Both the position numbers and the translations under genes were made by a program. From CAZCDS01 sp964497585 (GTDB lineage: Bacteria > Desulfobacterota > Desulfomonilia > Desulfomonilales > Desulfomonilaceae), in assembly GCA_964497585.1 (NCBI GenBank), contig CAZCDS010000007.1:1-64000 (forward strand): a stretch of DNA of 64,000 nucleotides. The letters are read 5' to 3'. Under the pieces are notes generated by a model. The model had not been told where the DNA came from, searched no databases, and saw only the letters and a program-made list of their open reading frames with translations. Of this stretch, positions 40,029 through 49,041 are shown in pieces. Position 1 is the stretch's first letter; the number at the start of each line of letters is the position of its first letter.

Positions 40029-41967
40029 GAGTTATTCCAAAGGAAACGACATCCCCAAGGAACTGACCCTGCCCAAACTCCTGGTCTCGCAGGCGGAGAA
40101 ATACGGCTCCAACAGAGTGGCCATGCGGGAGAAGGAATTCGGTATCTGGCTCCCCTTCACCTGGTCACGGTACCTGGAGAACGTCAAACATATCACCCTC
40201 GGCATGGTAAGCTTGGGGATGGTGCGCGAGGACAAGGTCATCCTGATCGGTGACAATCGTCCTCAGGCCCTCTGGATCGAAATGGCCGCCATGTGTGGCG
40301 GTGGAATCGCTGCGTGGCTGTTCCAGGACTGCCTGATGGACGAGGTGCAATATATCGTGGACCACTGCGACGCGAAGTTCTACGTCGCAGAAGGACAGGA
40401 AGAAGTGGACAAAGCCCTCGCGATAAGGGACCGGTGTCCGAAACTGGAGAAGATCATCTGGGACGATCCCAAAGGCTTGCGGAACTACGACGACCCCATG
40501 CTCATAAGCCTCGAGGAGGTCATGAAACTCGGCCGGGAAAAGGAGAAGGAGGAGCCGGATCTCTTCATGAAGTTAGTCGACGAGGGCAAGGGCGATGACG
40601 TCTGCCTGCTCTTCTATACCTCCGGCACCACCGCCAAGCCCAAGGGAGCACTCCTGACGCACTACAACATGCTGACCATGGGCAAGAACCTTATGGCGGT
40701 AGACCCCTGTGAACCTTCCGACGATTTCGTCTCCTATCTGCCCTTTGCCTGGATCGGTGAACAGATGATGTCCATCTCATGCGGTCTTCAGGTGGGGTTC
40801 ACCATCAACTTCCCCGAGGAACCGGAGACCGCTCAGCATAACGTCAGGGAGATCGGGCCTCACGTCATGTTTGCCCCGCCGAGGCTCTACGAACAGTTCG
40901 TCAGGGACGTTCAGGTCAAGCATCTCGACGCAACCTGGGTGAAGCGAAAGATCTTCGACTGGGCAATGAACGTCGGGTACCACAACGCGGAACGCAGGTT
41001 CGCCAAAGAGTCGGTCTCCTCCGTATGGCACTTCCTCGAATGGATCGCGGACGTACTCTGTTATCAGAAGATCCGGGACTACCTCGGACTGAGCCGGGTG
41101 CGCCACGCATACACGGGTGGGGCAGCGATGGGGCCGGATCATTTCCGGTTTTTCCACTCCATCGGCGTCAACCTCAAGCAGATTTACGGCCAAACGGAGA
41201 TCGCTGGGATCTCGGTCGTCCACAGGGACGGTGATGTGAAGTTTGACACCGTGGGAACGCCGATTCCCCAGACGGAAGTAGATATTACCGAAACAGGAGA
41301 GATTATCTCCAAAAGCCCCTCTGTCTTTCTGGGGTACTACAAAATGCCCGAGGAGACCGAAAAGACCCTCAAGGACGGATGGCTCTACTCAGGTGACACG
41401 GGGTTTATCGACGAGGACGGTCATCTTGTCGTATTCGACCGAACCAAGGACATCATGATCCTCAGTGACGGGAGCAAGTCCTCCCCGCAGTTCCTCGAGG
41501 CCCGCCTCAAGTTCAGCCCCTATCTCAAAGACGCGCTGGTCATCGGCCACGATAGAGATTACGTCACGGCCATCGTCTGCATCGACTACAACACCGTGGG
41601 AAAGTGGGCCGAGGACCACGGAATCAACTATACCAGCTACCCCGAGCTCTCGCAGCTTGAGGAAGTGTACGAGCTGGTTGAGCAACCCATTCGGGAGGTG
41701 AATCGCACCCTTCCCGAACCGGCAAAGATCCGAAGATTCGTCAACCTTTACAAGGAGTTCGACGCGGACGACGAGGAACTTACCCGCACGCGTAAGATCC
41801 GACGAGCATTCGTGGAGAACCGATACAGAGACATCGTTGACGCGCTCTATTCCGGCGAGGAACTGCTCCGCTTCGAAACAAACATCACCTATGAGGACGG
41901 CAGGGTGGTCGAAATCAAACAAGACATCAGGCTCCGAGACGTAGAACAGGACGGAGGAAAAAAGTAA
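40012..41967 (+). CDS. AMP-dependent acyl-CoA synthetase embedded in liv operon
   Basis: 651 aa, long-chain acyl-CoA synthetase (FadD-like) family. The AMP-binding loop is YTSGTTAKPKGALLTH, then IKQIYGQTEIAG; the adenylation signature is GWLYSGDTGFIDEDGHL followed by DRTKDIMILSDG. It should form acyl-CoA from a carboxylic acid and ATP. Encoded between livG and livH with translational overlap on both sides (17 bp with livG; TAATG with livH), so it is made together with the transporter. This suggests the transporter may carry an acid that is activated on entry. GGTGAGGTGGAGG precedes the ATG. Confidence 0.92.
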   Translation: MSAADESYSKGNDIPKELTLPKLLVSQAEKYGSNRVAMREKEFGIWLPFTWSRYLENVKHITLGMVSLGMVREDKVILIGDNRPQALWIEMAAMCGGGIAAWLFQDCLMDEVQYIVDHCDAKFYVAEGQEEVDKALAIRDRCPKLEKIIWDDPKGLRNYDDPMLISLEEVMKLGREKEKEEPDLFMKLVDEGKGDDVCLLFYTSGTTAKPKGALLTHYNMLTMGKNLMAVDPCEPSDDFVSYLPFAWIGEQMMSISCGLQVGFTINFPEEPETAQHNVREIGPHVMFAPPRLYEQFVRDVQVKHLDATWVKRKIFDWAMNVGYHNAERRFAKESVSSVWHFLEWIADVLCYQKIRDYLGLSRVRHAYTGGAAMGPDHFRFFHSIGVNLKQIYGQTEIAGISVVHRDGDVKFDTVGTPIPQTEVDITETGEIISKSPSVFLGYYKMPEETEKTLKDGWLYSGDTGFIDEDGHLVVFDRTKDIMILSDGSKSSPQFLEARLKFSPYLKDALVIGHDRDYVTAIVCIDYNTVGKWAEDHGINYTSYPELSQLEEVYELVEQPIREVNRTLPEPAKIRRFVNLYKEFDADDEELTRTRKIRRAFVENRYRDIVDALYSGEELLRFETNITYEDGRVVEIKQDIRLRDVEQDGGKK

Positions 41968-42902
41968 TGACCGCGGACGTCTTCCTGCAGCTTTTCATTA
42001 CGGGGGTAATGCTCGGTTCGATCTATGCCCTCGTGGCGCTGGGCTGGGTATTGATCTACAAGTGCTCCGGTGTTCTCAATCTCGCCATGGGCGAGCTTAC
42101 GATGATCGGCGGGTACGTGTGTCTCTCCCTGTACACCAGCTTTGTCGCGAAGATGCCGATCGACTATGCTTTCGGGCTTGCTCTGGTGGGGACCCTCTTC
42201 GTTGGGCTCATCTTGGGGCTGCTCACTGAGCGGCTCTTCCTGAGACCAATGATCGGTGAGCCTGTCCTGGCGGTCATCATGGTGACGGTGGGACTGTCCT
42301 TCTTTTTCAAGGGGATGACGTTCATCGTCTGGGATCCCGATACCAAGATCTTCTTGCCACGGATTTTCTCCGTCGACCCGATGATGATCGGAGGAATAGC
42401 CATCGGGTCGGTCTTCTTCTGGAGTTTCATCGCCGCGATCATCCTCATGGTGATCTTCATATCCTTTTTCAAGTATACCCGATGGGGTTTGGCGATGCAG
42501 GCATGCGCGGACGATGAAATGGCAGCACTCTCGCTGGGGGTGAGCGCTAAATTCGTGTACGCGCTGGCATGGGGGATCGCGTTCATGGCTTCAGGAGTCG
42601 GTGGAACGGTGCTCGGCAACATCAACGGATTGAACTACTCGGTGAGTATGCTGGGACTGCTGGTCCTGCCGGTTGTCGTGTTCGGCGGGCTCAATTCGAT
42701 CCCCGGCGCGATCGTGGGCGGTATCACCATCGGTGTCCTTCAGAACCTTTCCGACGGCGGCCTGACGTTCCTGAAGATCTATGTGCCCTGGCATTACTGG
42801 CCGGTGAGCATCAAAGAAGTGGCTCCCTTCGTTTTCATGGTCATCTTCCTGCTGTTCAAACCTTTCGGCCTTTGGGGCTGGGAGCGCATAGAAAGGGTGT
42901 AG
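41967..42902 (+). CDS. livH: Branched-chain amino acid ABC permease LivH
   Basis: 311 aa, about eight membrane helices. Family hallmarks are LGSIYALVALGWVLIYK near the start, NLAMGELTMIGGY, and the EAA-like loop MQACADDEMAALSLGVSAKF. It forms the membrane channel with LivM. The ATG overlaps the stop of the synthetase gene (TAATG). Confidence 0.94.
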   Translation: MTADVFLQLFITGVMLGSIYALVALGWVLIYKCSGVLNLAMGELTMIGGYVCLSLYTSFVAKMPIDYAFGLALVGTLFVGLILGLLTERLFLRPMIGEPVLAVIMVTVGLSFFFKGMTFIVWDPDTKIFLPRIFSVDPMMIGGIAIGSVFFWSFIAAIILMVIFISFFKYTRWGLAMQACADDEMAALSLGVSAKFVYALAWGIAFMASGVGGTVLGNINGLNYSVSMLGLLVLPVVVFGGLNSIPGAIVGGITIGVLQNLSDGGLTFLKIYVPWHYWPVSIKEVAPFVFMVIFLLFKPFGLWGWERIERV

Positions 42903-42905
42903 TCG

Positions 42906-44033
42906 ATGAGCTATCTCCCCTGTGGAACCTATCACGAGTCGTACAGAGACGAGCAGAAATGGTGGCGTACCCCCTTCATCAAGGGGAAGATGATCTTCGC
43001 GGTGGTTGTTCTGCTCGCGCTGCCCTATATTGTGGGCGGTCAATGGCTTAGCGTGGCCTATACCATCAACTATTACATTCTCGCGGCTCTGGGCGTGCAA
43101 CTCCTCATCGGGTACTGCGGCCAGATCACCCTCGGCCATGCGGCCTTCGTTGCTGTGGGAGCGTACTGCAGCGCAATGATGGTTCTCTTCGTGCCGTGGC
43201 CGAAGCCCCTTGTGGACGCGGGGTTGGCCTACCCGATAAGCGTGGTGTGCGCGGCGGTTGCAGGGGGACTCTGGTCGGTGCTCTTTGGTCTTCCCTCCGC
43301 GCGGGTCAAGGGTTTCTACCTGATCATGACGACCATGGCGGCACAGTGGGTCACCGTTCCCCTCATCATAACCCAGTATGTCAGCCGGATTGGAGGCAGA
43401 GGTCACTATTTCTCCCTCCCGCCGGGGACGATCAAGGTCGGGCCGTGGGTGATCGATTCGGATTTGAAGATCTACTATCTCTCGCTCTTCTTTGTCGGCA
43501 TCTGTCTGTTGGCGATGGGCAACCTGCTGCGGTCGAAGGTGGGTCGCGCGTGGGTTGCGATCCGGGACAACGACATCGCGGCGGAAACCATGGGTGTCAA
43601 CATTGTCTACTACAAACTCGTGGCTTTCTTTGTCGCCGGAGCATTTGCCGGAGTGGCCGGGGCCTTCTATATCAGCGCGATCTCGTTCGTGAGTCCGGAG
43701 CACTATGAATGGTTTTACTCGCTTCTGTGGGTGGGCATCATCCTGATCGGGGGAGTAGGGAGCATTCAGGGACTCGTGTTCGGGTCATGCTTCGTGGTCC
43801 TGATTTTCAAGCTGCTCGAGATGGCTGTTCTGTATGTCAGCGGGACTCTTATGGAGACCTATCCCGAGCTGGGCGTCATCATGACAAAGATCATCTTTTT
43901 CAAGGAGTCGGCCTTTGGGCTGGCGATCATCTTCTTTCTCATATATGAGCCCAACGGGCTCGCGTACAGGTATTGGCAGTTGAAGAACTACTTTAATCTC
44001 TGGCCCTTTTCGTACACGGGGAAGGGAGCCTAA
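42906..44033 (+). CDS. livM: Branched-chain amino acid ABC permease LivM
   Basis: 375 aa, about ten membrane helices. Motifs include GYCGQITLGHAAFVAVGAY, GLPSARVKGFYLIMTT and the EAA loop VGRAWVAIRDNDIAAETMGV. It is the second permease subunit, 3 bp after livH. Confidence 0.94.
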   Translation: MSYLPCGTYHESYRDEQKWWRTPFIKGKMIFAVVVLLALPYIVGGQWLSVAYTINYYILAALGVQLLIGYCGQITLGHAAFVAVGAYCSAMMVLFVPWPKPLVDAGLAYPISVVCAAVAGGLWSVLFGLPSARVKGFYLIMTTMAAQWVTVPLIITQYVSRIGGRGHYFSLPPGTIKVGPWVIDSDLKIYYLSLFFVGICLLAMGNLLRSKVGRAWVAIRDNDIAAETMGVNIVYYKLVAFFVAGAFAGVAGAFYISAISFVSPEHYEWFYSLLWVGIILIGGVGSIQGLVFGSCFVVLIFKLLEMAVLYVSGTLMETYPELGVIMTKIIFFKESAFGLAIIFFLIYEPNGLAYRYWQLKNYFNLWPFSYTGKGA

Positions 44034-44083
44034 ACGGTTGCATCGAATTCGAAAGGGGGTGGTGCGGCGCAGTTGGCGGGGTG

Positions 44084-44098
44084 AGTCTTTCCAAGACT
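44084..44098 (+). other. Short intercistronic hairpin livM-livJ
   Basis: AGTCTT and AAGACT form a perfect 6-bp stem with a 3-base loop in the 100-bp gap before the binding-protein gene. There is no T run. It may protect or set the end of an upstream mRNA fragment so that the binding protein is made in excess, as in other ABC operons. Confidence 0.3.
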
Positions 44099-44133
44099 GT
44101 CTTCATTCACCATAACAAAGAGGGAGGTGTAGT

Positions 44134-45390
44134 ATGCATAAGAGAATCCTGCTTCTGGGAGTAGCTTTTCTTCTTCTATTCTGCGGGCAGGCCTTTGCAG
44201 CAGGAGAGATTAAGGTCGGATCGATTAACGACCTGACCGGAGCCACTTCCGACGTGGGAAAAGACATGGCCCTGGGAATCCGGGAATGCGTTGCCTACAT
44301 CAACGATACCGGAGGCATCAACGGCAAGAGGCTCAGGCTGTTGTTGTTCGACTACGGATACCGGGTCCCTGAAGCGATCACCATCTATAAAAGATTCAGA
44401 GACTACGACAAGATCGCAATGCTGAGCTGCTGGGGCACCGGTGATACCGAGGCGCTTTCCCCCACGGTCAACAGGGACAAGATGGTCGCCCTTTCGGACT
44501 CCTTCTCAGGACATCTCTGCGATCCGAAGAAGACACCGTACAACTTCGTGTACGGAACCGACTACTCCACGAACGCAAGGGCCGCCCTGACCACTTGGTA
44601 CGAGAATGTATGGAAAAAAGCGGACAAGTGGAAAAAGCTGCGTGATGCCAAAAAGAAGCCCAAGCTGGTCTGCTTCTACATGTTCTCCTCCCCGTACGCC
44701 AGCGCCCCGATCAAGGCGATCAAGGACCAGGCCAAGCTTCTCGGGATGGAGATCGGCAAGGACCAGGATGTCTCCCTTGTTGCGCTCGACGCCAAGAGCC
44801 AGGTCCTGGGGGCAAAGGCTGAGAAGCCCAACGTCATCTGGCACGGCAACACCACCATGTCGGTGGCAACCGCAGTCAAGGACGCCTACGCACTCAAGCT
44901 GGGTGCGGACCACATCGTTAACAACTGGGGGTTCGACCAGAACCTGGTGAGGCTGACGGGCAAGGCCGGCGAGGGCGTCATTGGCGCTGCAGCCTGTGCT
45001 TTCTACGGCATGAAGGTACCCATGATGGACAAAGTCATGGAGTACGCCAAGAAGATCAATCCCGGTGTGCCCCAGGCGAAACGTGATATCCGGACCGTTC
45101 AGGCCTGGGTCAAGTTCGGGATGATCAAGACCGCTCTGGAGATTGCGGACAAGAAGAACGCACTCAACGGCCCCGGCATCAAGGCTGCCTTTGAGACCTT
45201 CAGAGGATGGCAGCCCTTCGGAATCGAAGGCGCGCTCGGACGGCCGCCGGTAACCTACACTTCTACCGATCATAGGCCCAGCAGCGTCTCCATGATCTAC
45301 TGGATCAAGGACGGGAAGATCCAGTTGCTGGAAAAGATCGATATGAGGAAAAAGTTCCCGGACAAGTGGATGAGCTGGCTGGGTTGGTAG
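44134..45390 (+). CDS. livJ: Periplasmic branched-chain amino acid binding protein
   Basis: 418 aa. A signal peptide (ILLLGVAFLLLFCGQAFA) is followed by a type I periplasmic binding fold of the Leu/Ile/Val family (IKVGSINDLTGATSDVGKDM, then AYINDTGGINGKRLRLLLFDY). It captures the substrate for LivGHMF. The strong ribosome site GGGAGGTGTAGT fits high expression. The true ligand may be another small amino acid, amide or acid; the adjacent acyl-CoA synthetase raises that possibility. Confidence 0.92.
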   Translation: MHKRILLLGVAFLLLFCGQAFAAGEIKVGSINDLTGATSDVGKDMALGIRECVAYINDTGGINGKRLRLLLFDYGYRVPEAITIYKRFRDYDKIAMLSCWGTGDTEALSPTVNRDKMVALSDSFSGHLCDPKKTPYNFVYGTDYSTNARAALTTWYENVWKKADKWKKLRDAKKKPKLVCFYMFSSPYASAPIKAIKDQAKLLGMEIGKDQDVSLVALDAKSQVLGAKAEKPNVIWHGNTTMSVATAVKDAYALKLGADHIVNNWGFDQNLVRLTGKAGEGVIGAAACAFYGMKVPMMDKVMEYAKKINPGVPQAKRDIRTVQAWVKFGMIKTALEIADKKNALNGPGIKAAFETFRGWQPFGIEGALGRPPVTYTSTDHRPSSVSMIYWIKDGKIQLLEKIDMRKKFPDKWMSWLGW

Positions 45391-45468
45391 GAAATTTTCC
45401 CGCGGGGCGGATCACTTACTCCGCCCCGGCCAATAGCAGAGGTCCATCCGGCATAAAAGGAGAAGGTT

Positions 45469-46275
45469 GTGGCCGAGAATAATACGATCTTGAGGATCAA
45501 CAACATTGAGGTCAGGTATCACGAGGTTATTCTCGTCCTCAAAGGGATCTCCATCGAGGTTCCGTCCGGCGGAATCGTCGCTTTGCTCGGAGCCAACGGA
45601 GCGGGCAAGAGCACGACGCTCAAGGCCGTCTCCGGACTGCTCAAGCACGAGGACGGCGAGGTCACGGACGGCAGCATCGAGTTCCTCGGACAGCGCATCC
45701 ACAAACTCGAAGCCGAGGAGATCTCCAAGAGGGGTATTTTCCAGATTATCGAGGGGAGGCGCGTTTTCGAGCACCTTACCGTGGAAGAAAACCTCATCGT
45801 TGGTGCACATCTCCGTCCCTCCGGACTTAAGGAGCGGCTGGCGATGGTGTACGACTACTTTCCTCGCCTCAAGGAGCGACGAGGCGTGATCGGCGGCTTC
45901 GTAAGTGGCGGAGAGCAGCAGATGTGCGTGATCGGTCGGGCCATGATGGCTTTGCCGAAACTGATGCTCCTCGACGAACCGTCAATGGGACTCGCTCCGT
46001 TGCTCATCAAGGAGATCTTCGACATCATTCAGCGGCTCAACCACCAGGAAAAAATTCCTATTCTCCTTGTGGAACAGAACGTGAAGCTTGCACTGACTGT
46101 GGCTCCCCACGCATACGTCATGGAGAACGGACGTATCGTGATGGACGACACGTCGGACAAACTCAAGGAGAACCCCGACATCCGGGACTTCTACCTGGGA
46201 CTCACCGACGTTGGCGGCAGGAAGAGCTTCCGCGATGTAAAACACTACAAACGGCGTAAACGATGGCTGACTTAA
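45469..46275 (+). CDS. livF: Branched-chain amino acid ABC transporter ATPase LivF
   Basis: 268 aa. Walker A GANGAGKS, signature FVSGGEQQMCVIGRAMM, Walker B LMLLDEPSMGLAP, switch His replaced by the LivF-type LVEQNVKLAL. It starts at GTG 45469 with AAGGAG upstream. It is slightly longer than usual at the C-terminus, with a basic tail (KHYKRRKRW). Confidence 0.92.
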   Translation: MAENNTILRINNIEVRYHEVILVLKGISIEVPSGGIVALLGANGAGKSTTLKAVSGLLKHEDGEVTDGSIEFLGQRIHKLEAEEISKRGIFQIIEGRRVFEHLTVEENLIVGAHLRPSGLKERLAMVYDYFPRLKERRGVIGGFVSGGEQQMCVIGRAMMALPKLMLLDEPSMGLAPLLIKEIFDIIQRLNHQEKIPILLVEQNVKLALTVAPHAYVMENGRIVMDDTSDKLKENPDIRDFYLGLTDVGGRKSFRDVKHYKRRKRWLT

Positions 46276-46303
46276 CGCCTCCTAACCTGAAGGAGAGGAG
46301 ACT

Positions 46304-46921
46304 ATGAAGAAGGCTTTGACTATCCTATTGGCTTCAATGGTCGCTCTTGCATTAACTGCTGTGCCTGTCCTCGCGCTTGAGCCACCCGTGATCACCCTGG
46401 AAAGGGTTGAAGTGGCGAGCATTCAGCCCTTCTTCGTGAAACCCAAGATCATGGTCCCCGACAAGAAGAATCCCAAGAAGAAGGTTGAGACTGTTGGGAA
46501 ATATGGGTACAGCGCAACCATGAACACCGCCTACGTCCTCAACATTAAGAACCCGAACAAAGAGCCTGTGATGCTGGATGAAATGACCTTTACCGTCAAC
46601 TTCGAAGGCTTTGACGTGAACACGGTCACCTGGTACGAGGATTTCTGGATTCCCGGCGGTAAGACCAACCAGGTGAGGGTCATAGCCACCAACGAGGCGT
46701 TCCCCACCATCGTCAGCTTGATGGTCGGCGCGATGAACGTGCAGCGGGTCAAGCAACTCAAGACCTCCGCTGGCGCGCTCGTCTCAAAATGGTGGAAGAC
46801 GATCGCGGATTTCTCCTTCCCGATCAAAGTGACCAACGGGACTGCTCTGTTCAAGGACGAAAAGGGCAAAGAAATCCGTGTCCAGTTCTCGGGTGAGTTC
46901 GGCGGCAAGAAAAAGAAGTAG
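46304..46921 (+). CDS. Exported LEA14/WHy-like protein
   Basis: 205 aa with a signal peptide (LTILLASMVALALTAVPVLA). The mature part has the water-stress/LEA type 2 pattern: LNIKNPNKEPVMLDEMTFTV, a strand on 'FDVNTV' and FWIPGGKTNQVRV. A basic Lys-rich end follows. It is 28 bp after livF with a good ribosome site and is followed by the operon terminator, so it belongs to the liv transcript. Its task with the transporter is unknown. Confidence 0.7.
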   Translation: MKKALTILLASMVALALTAVPVLALEPPVITLERVEVASIQPFFVKPKIMVPDKKNPKKKVETVGKYGYSATMNTAYVLNIKNPNKEPVMLDEMTFTVNFEGFDVNTVTWYEDFWIPGGKTNQVRVIATNEAFPTIVSLMVGAMNVQRVKQLKTSAGALVSKWWKTIADFSFPIKVTNGTALFKDEKGKEIRVQFSGEFGGKKKK

Positions 46922-47003
46922 CTCTCACCCTGCAGTGGACTCCGAACCCCTCTCGTGCCACGGAGTCGCTGATGTGAAGTGCATTACATTGCTAAAATGG
47001 CAA

Positions 47004-47032
47004 GGCGGCGTCTATGGCGCCGTCTTTTTTTT
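47004..47032 (+). terminator. Intrinsic terminator of the liv operon
   Basis: A GGCGGCG/CGCCGTC stem (7 bp, one G-T pair) with a 7-base loop is followed directly by eight T. It lies 82 bp after the last gene of the operon. Confidence 0.85.
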
Positions 47033-47110
47033 AGAAAAATGCCGACGGGCCGGAAGACGGCAGAAAATCACCAGCAAAGGAACAAAGAAAATATGGCATT
47101 GAAGAGGTTT

Positions 47111-47182
47111 GAACCACAGAAGCGCAAAGGCACGGAGGAAAAAGACGTCTCTCTTCTCTGTGCCTTTGTGCCTATTTGGTGA
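47111..47182. repeat. Palindromic repeat of the dispersed 'AACCACAG' type
   Basis: Left arm 47111-47137 and right arm 47156-47182 are inverted copies (core CAAAGGCAC and its complement GTGCCTTTG), separated by about 18 bases. Similar palindromes ending in AACCACAG/CTGTGGTT are scattered in many deltaproteobacterial genomes. It sits between the liv terminator and the convergent ABC-2 genes and could fold into a long RNA hairpin in both directions. Confidence 0.65.
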
Positions 47183-47258
47183 ATATTCTTTTCTCGTTCT
47201 TCTTGAGACCTTGCATCCTCAAGGGGAATATTTCCTCTCTTCCCCGACTGGTTTGACG

Positions 47259-48014
47259 TCATGCGGACATCCTGCTGAAGAGCACCGTGCCGACACACGT
47301 AGTCACTATCCCGAACAGAACCATTGCCACAAGATTGAACAGGGGGGGAAACTGATAGGGTGCTCCCAGGGCATAGCGCATCCCGTCGACGCCATATGTC
47401 AGCGGATTGAGATAGCTGAGTGCGAGCAACCAGCCCGAGAGCCCATCCAAGGGAAAAAGCGCACCTGACAGGAAGAATACCGGCATAATGAGGAAATTCA
47501 TGATCAACTGGAACCCGTGCGGATCGCTCATTCTCGCCGCAAAGGCTATCCCGAGGCTGACAAAGGAAGCAGAAATCAGCGTCATGAACACAAGTGCGAC
47601 GAGCAATCCCTGCAAATCCGGCGGAACCAGCCCACCCACCAAGAGAGCCGCGAGAAAGACGATGGCCTTGAGCATCGATGTGGTAACTGTTCCGACGGTC
47701 TTCCCCGTCATGATGCCAACGCGACTCACCGGCGCCACGAGGATTTCCTTGAGGAATCCGAACTGCTTGTCCCACAGCACGCTCAGTCCCCCGAACATGG
47801 AAGAGAAGAGCAACGACATCGCGACGATGCCCGGCCCGATAAATTGCATGTACGAAACACCCTTCCGGTAGCGGAAGAAGTCGCCGAAGCCGCTGCCGAG
47901 AACCAAAAGGAAGAGCACCGGCATTGCCATGGAACCGAGTAGCCGACTCGGGTTTCTCCAAAATCGGATGATCTCCCGGAGCCACAGGGTGTACACGGTT
48001 CGTCCCAGATTCAT
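47259..48014 (-). CDS. ABC-2 type transporter permease
   Basis: 251 aa with six membrane helices. Typical of the DrrB/NodJ family of ABC-2 exporters (FWRNPSRLLGSMAMPVLFLLVLGSGFG; LKEILVAPVSRVGIMTGK; PVFFLSGALFPLD). The ATG overlaps the ATPase stop (ATGA). It exports an unknown substrate such as a drug, lipid or polysaccharide. Confidence 0.92.
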   Translation of the reverse strand: MNLGRTVYTLWLREIIRFWRNPSRLLGSMAMPVLFLLVLGSGFGDFFRYRKGVSYMQFIGPGIVAMSLLFSSMFGGLSVLWDKQFGFLKEILVAPVSRVGIMTGKTVGTVTTSMLKAIVFLAALLVGGLVPPDLQGLLVALVFMTLISASFVSLGIAFAARMSDPHGFQLIMNFLIMPVFFLSGALFPLDGLSGWLLALSYLNPLTYGVDGMRYALGAPYQFPPLFNLVAMVLFGIVTTCVGTVLFSRMSA

Positions 48015-48979
48015 CTCCGCCTCGGCTTCATGAAGATCCTGATCCTATCCTTAGCCTCGGTGGTCCCTTCATCGCGGATGTCACGGCCGGTCAACTTGAT
48101 GAACAGATCTTCGAGATTGGGCTTGCGCATGGACACGGAATCAATGTGCAGGCCGAAATCCGTGGCAGCGTGGACCACCTGTGGGATGAATGCTTCGCCT
48201 CTGTCCACCGTGAGGAGTATCTTCCCGTCCTGCATGACGAGGTCGCTTACCTCTTCCGAAGCTTGCATTTGCTCGAGGAATCCGGGATGAGAACCGGTCA
48301 TCTCCAACTCGAGAACGTCTCCGCCCAGCAGAGCCTTGAGTCGTTCCGGACTGTCGAGCGCCACGATCTCGCCCCGGTCGATGATAGCGATCCGGGAGCA
48401 GAGCCGGTCCGCTTCATCCATGTAGTGGGTCGTGAGAATGATCGTCATACCACTCGATTGACGCAAATCCCGAATGTAATCCCAGATTTTCCTCCTCGTC
48501 TGGGGATCCAGTCCGAGAGTGGGCTCATCGAGGAAAAGAACCGTCGGCTGGTGCATCAATCCCCGTGCAATCTCGAGACGTCGCCTCATCCCCCCCGAGT
48601 AGGTCTTGACCAGATGGTCCCGGCGATCCTCAAGGTCAACGAGTCGGAGGACCTCGTCGATGCGCGTTCTGCGGGCCCGCGACTCCATCCCGTAGAGCCG
48701 ACCGTGGAAGTCAAGATTCTCCTCACCCGTCAGTTCCTCGTCGAGGCTGGGATCCTGGAAGACTACACCGATGGACCGGCGAACTGAGTCTTCGTCACGC
48801 CGAACATCAAATCCGCAGACCTCTACGCTGCCGGACGTCGGGCGAAGCATGGTTGCGAGGATGGATATGAGGGTAGTCTTACCGGCTCCGTTGGGACCGA
48901 GCAGTCCGAGAAGCTCGCTCCGTTCGATATGGAGGTCGATTTCTTTTAGCGCGGTGATGTTACCAAATTGTTTCGTCAC
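48011..48979 (-). CDS. ABC-2 type transporter ATPase, start uncertain
   Basis: 322 aa from GTG 48979. Walker A GPNGAGKT, signature YSGGMRRRLEIARGL, Walker B VLFLDEPTLGLDP, switch His in LTTHYMDEA; DrrA-type C-terminal domain. Relatives begin about six residues earlier with a strand like IEVENLTKRFG. The same frame upstream here reads IISINRVTKQFG but has no ATG, GTG or TTG before the S1 gene's stop. A GGGAGG directly followed by ATG (49011-49009) is in the wrong frame. Either an ATT codon (48997-48995) is used, or a one-base error or frameshift exists. The gene follows the S1-domain gene and overlaps the permease by four bases. Confidence 0.88.
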   Translation of the reverse strand: MTKQFGNITALKEIDLHIERSELLGLLGPNGAGKTTLISILATMLRPTSGSVEVCGFDVRRDEDSVRRSIGVVFQDPSLDEELTGEENLDFHGRLYGMESRARRTRIDEVLRLVDLEDRRDHLVKTYSGGMRRRLEIARGLMHQPTVLFLDEPTLGLDPQTRRKIWDYIRDLRQSSGMTIILTTHYMDEADRLCSRIAIIDRGEIVALDSPERLKALLGGDVLELEMTGSHPGFLEQMQASEEVSDLVMQDGKILLTVDRGEAFIPQVVHAATDFGLHIDSVSMRKPNLEDLFIKLTGRDIRDEGTTEAKDRIRIFMKPRRR

Positions 48980-49041
48980 TCTGTTGATCGAGATAATGCT
49001 CGCGGTGCCATCCTCCCTTGGTGGGGAACACCCGTCTCCCC

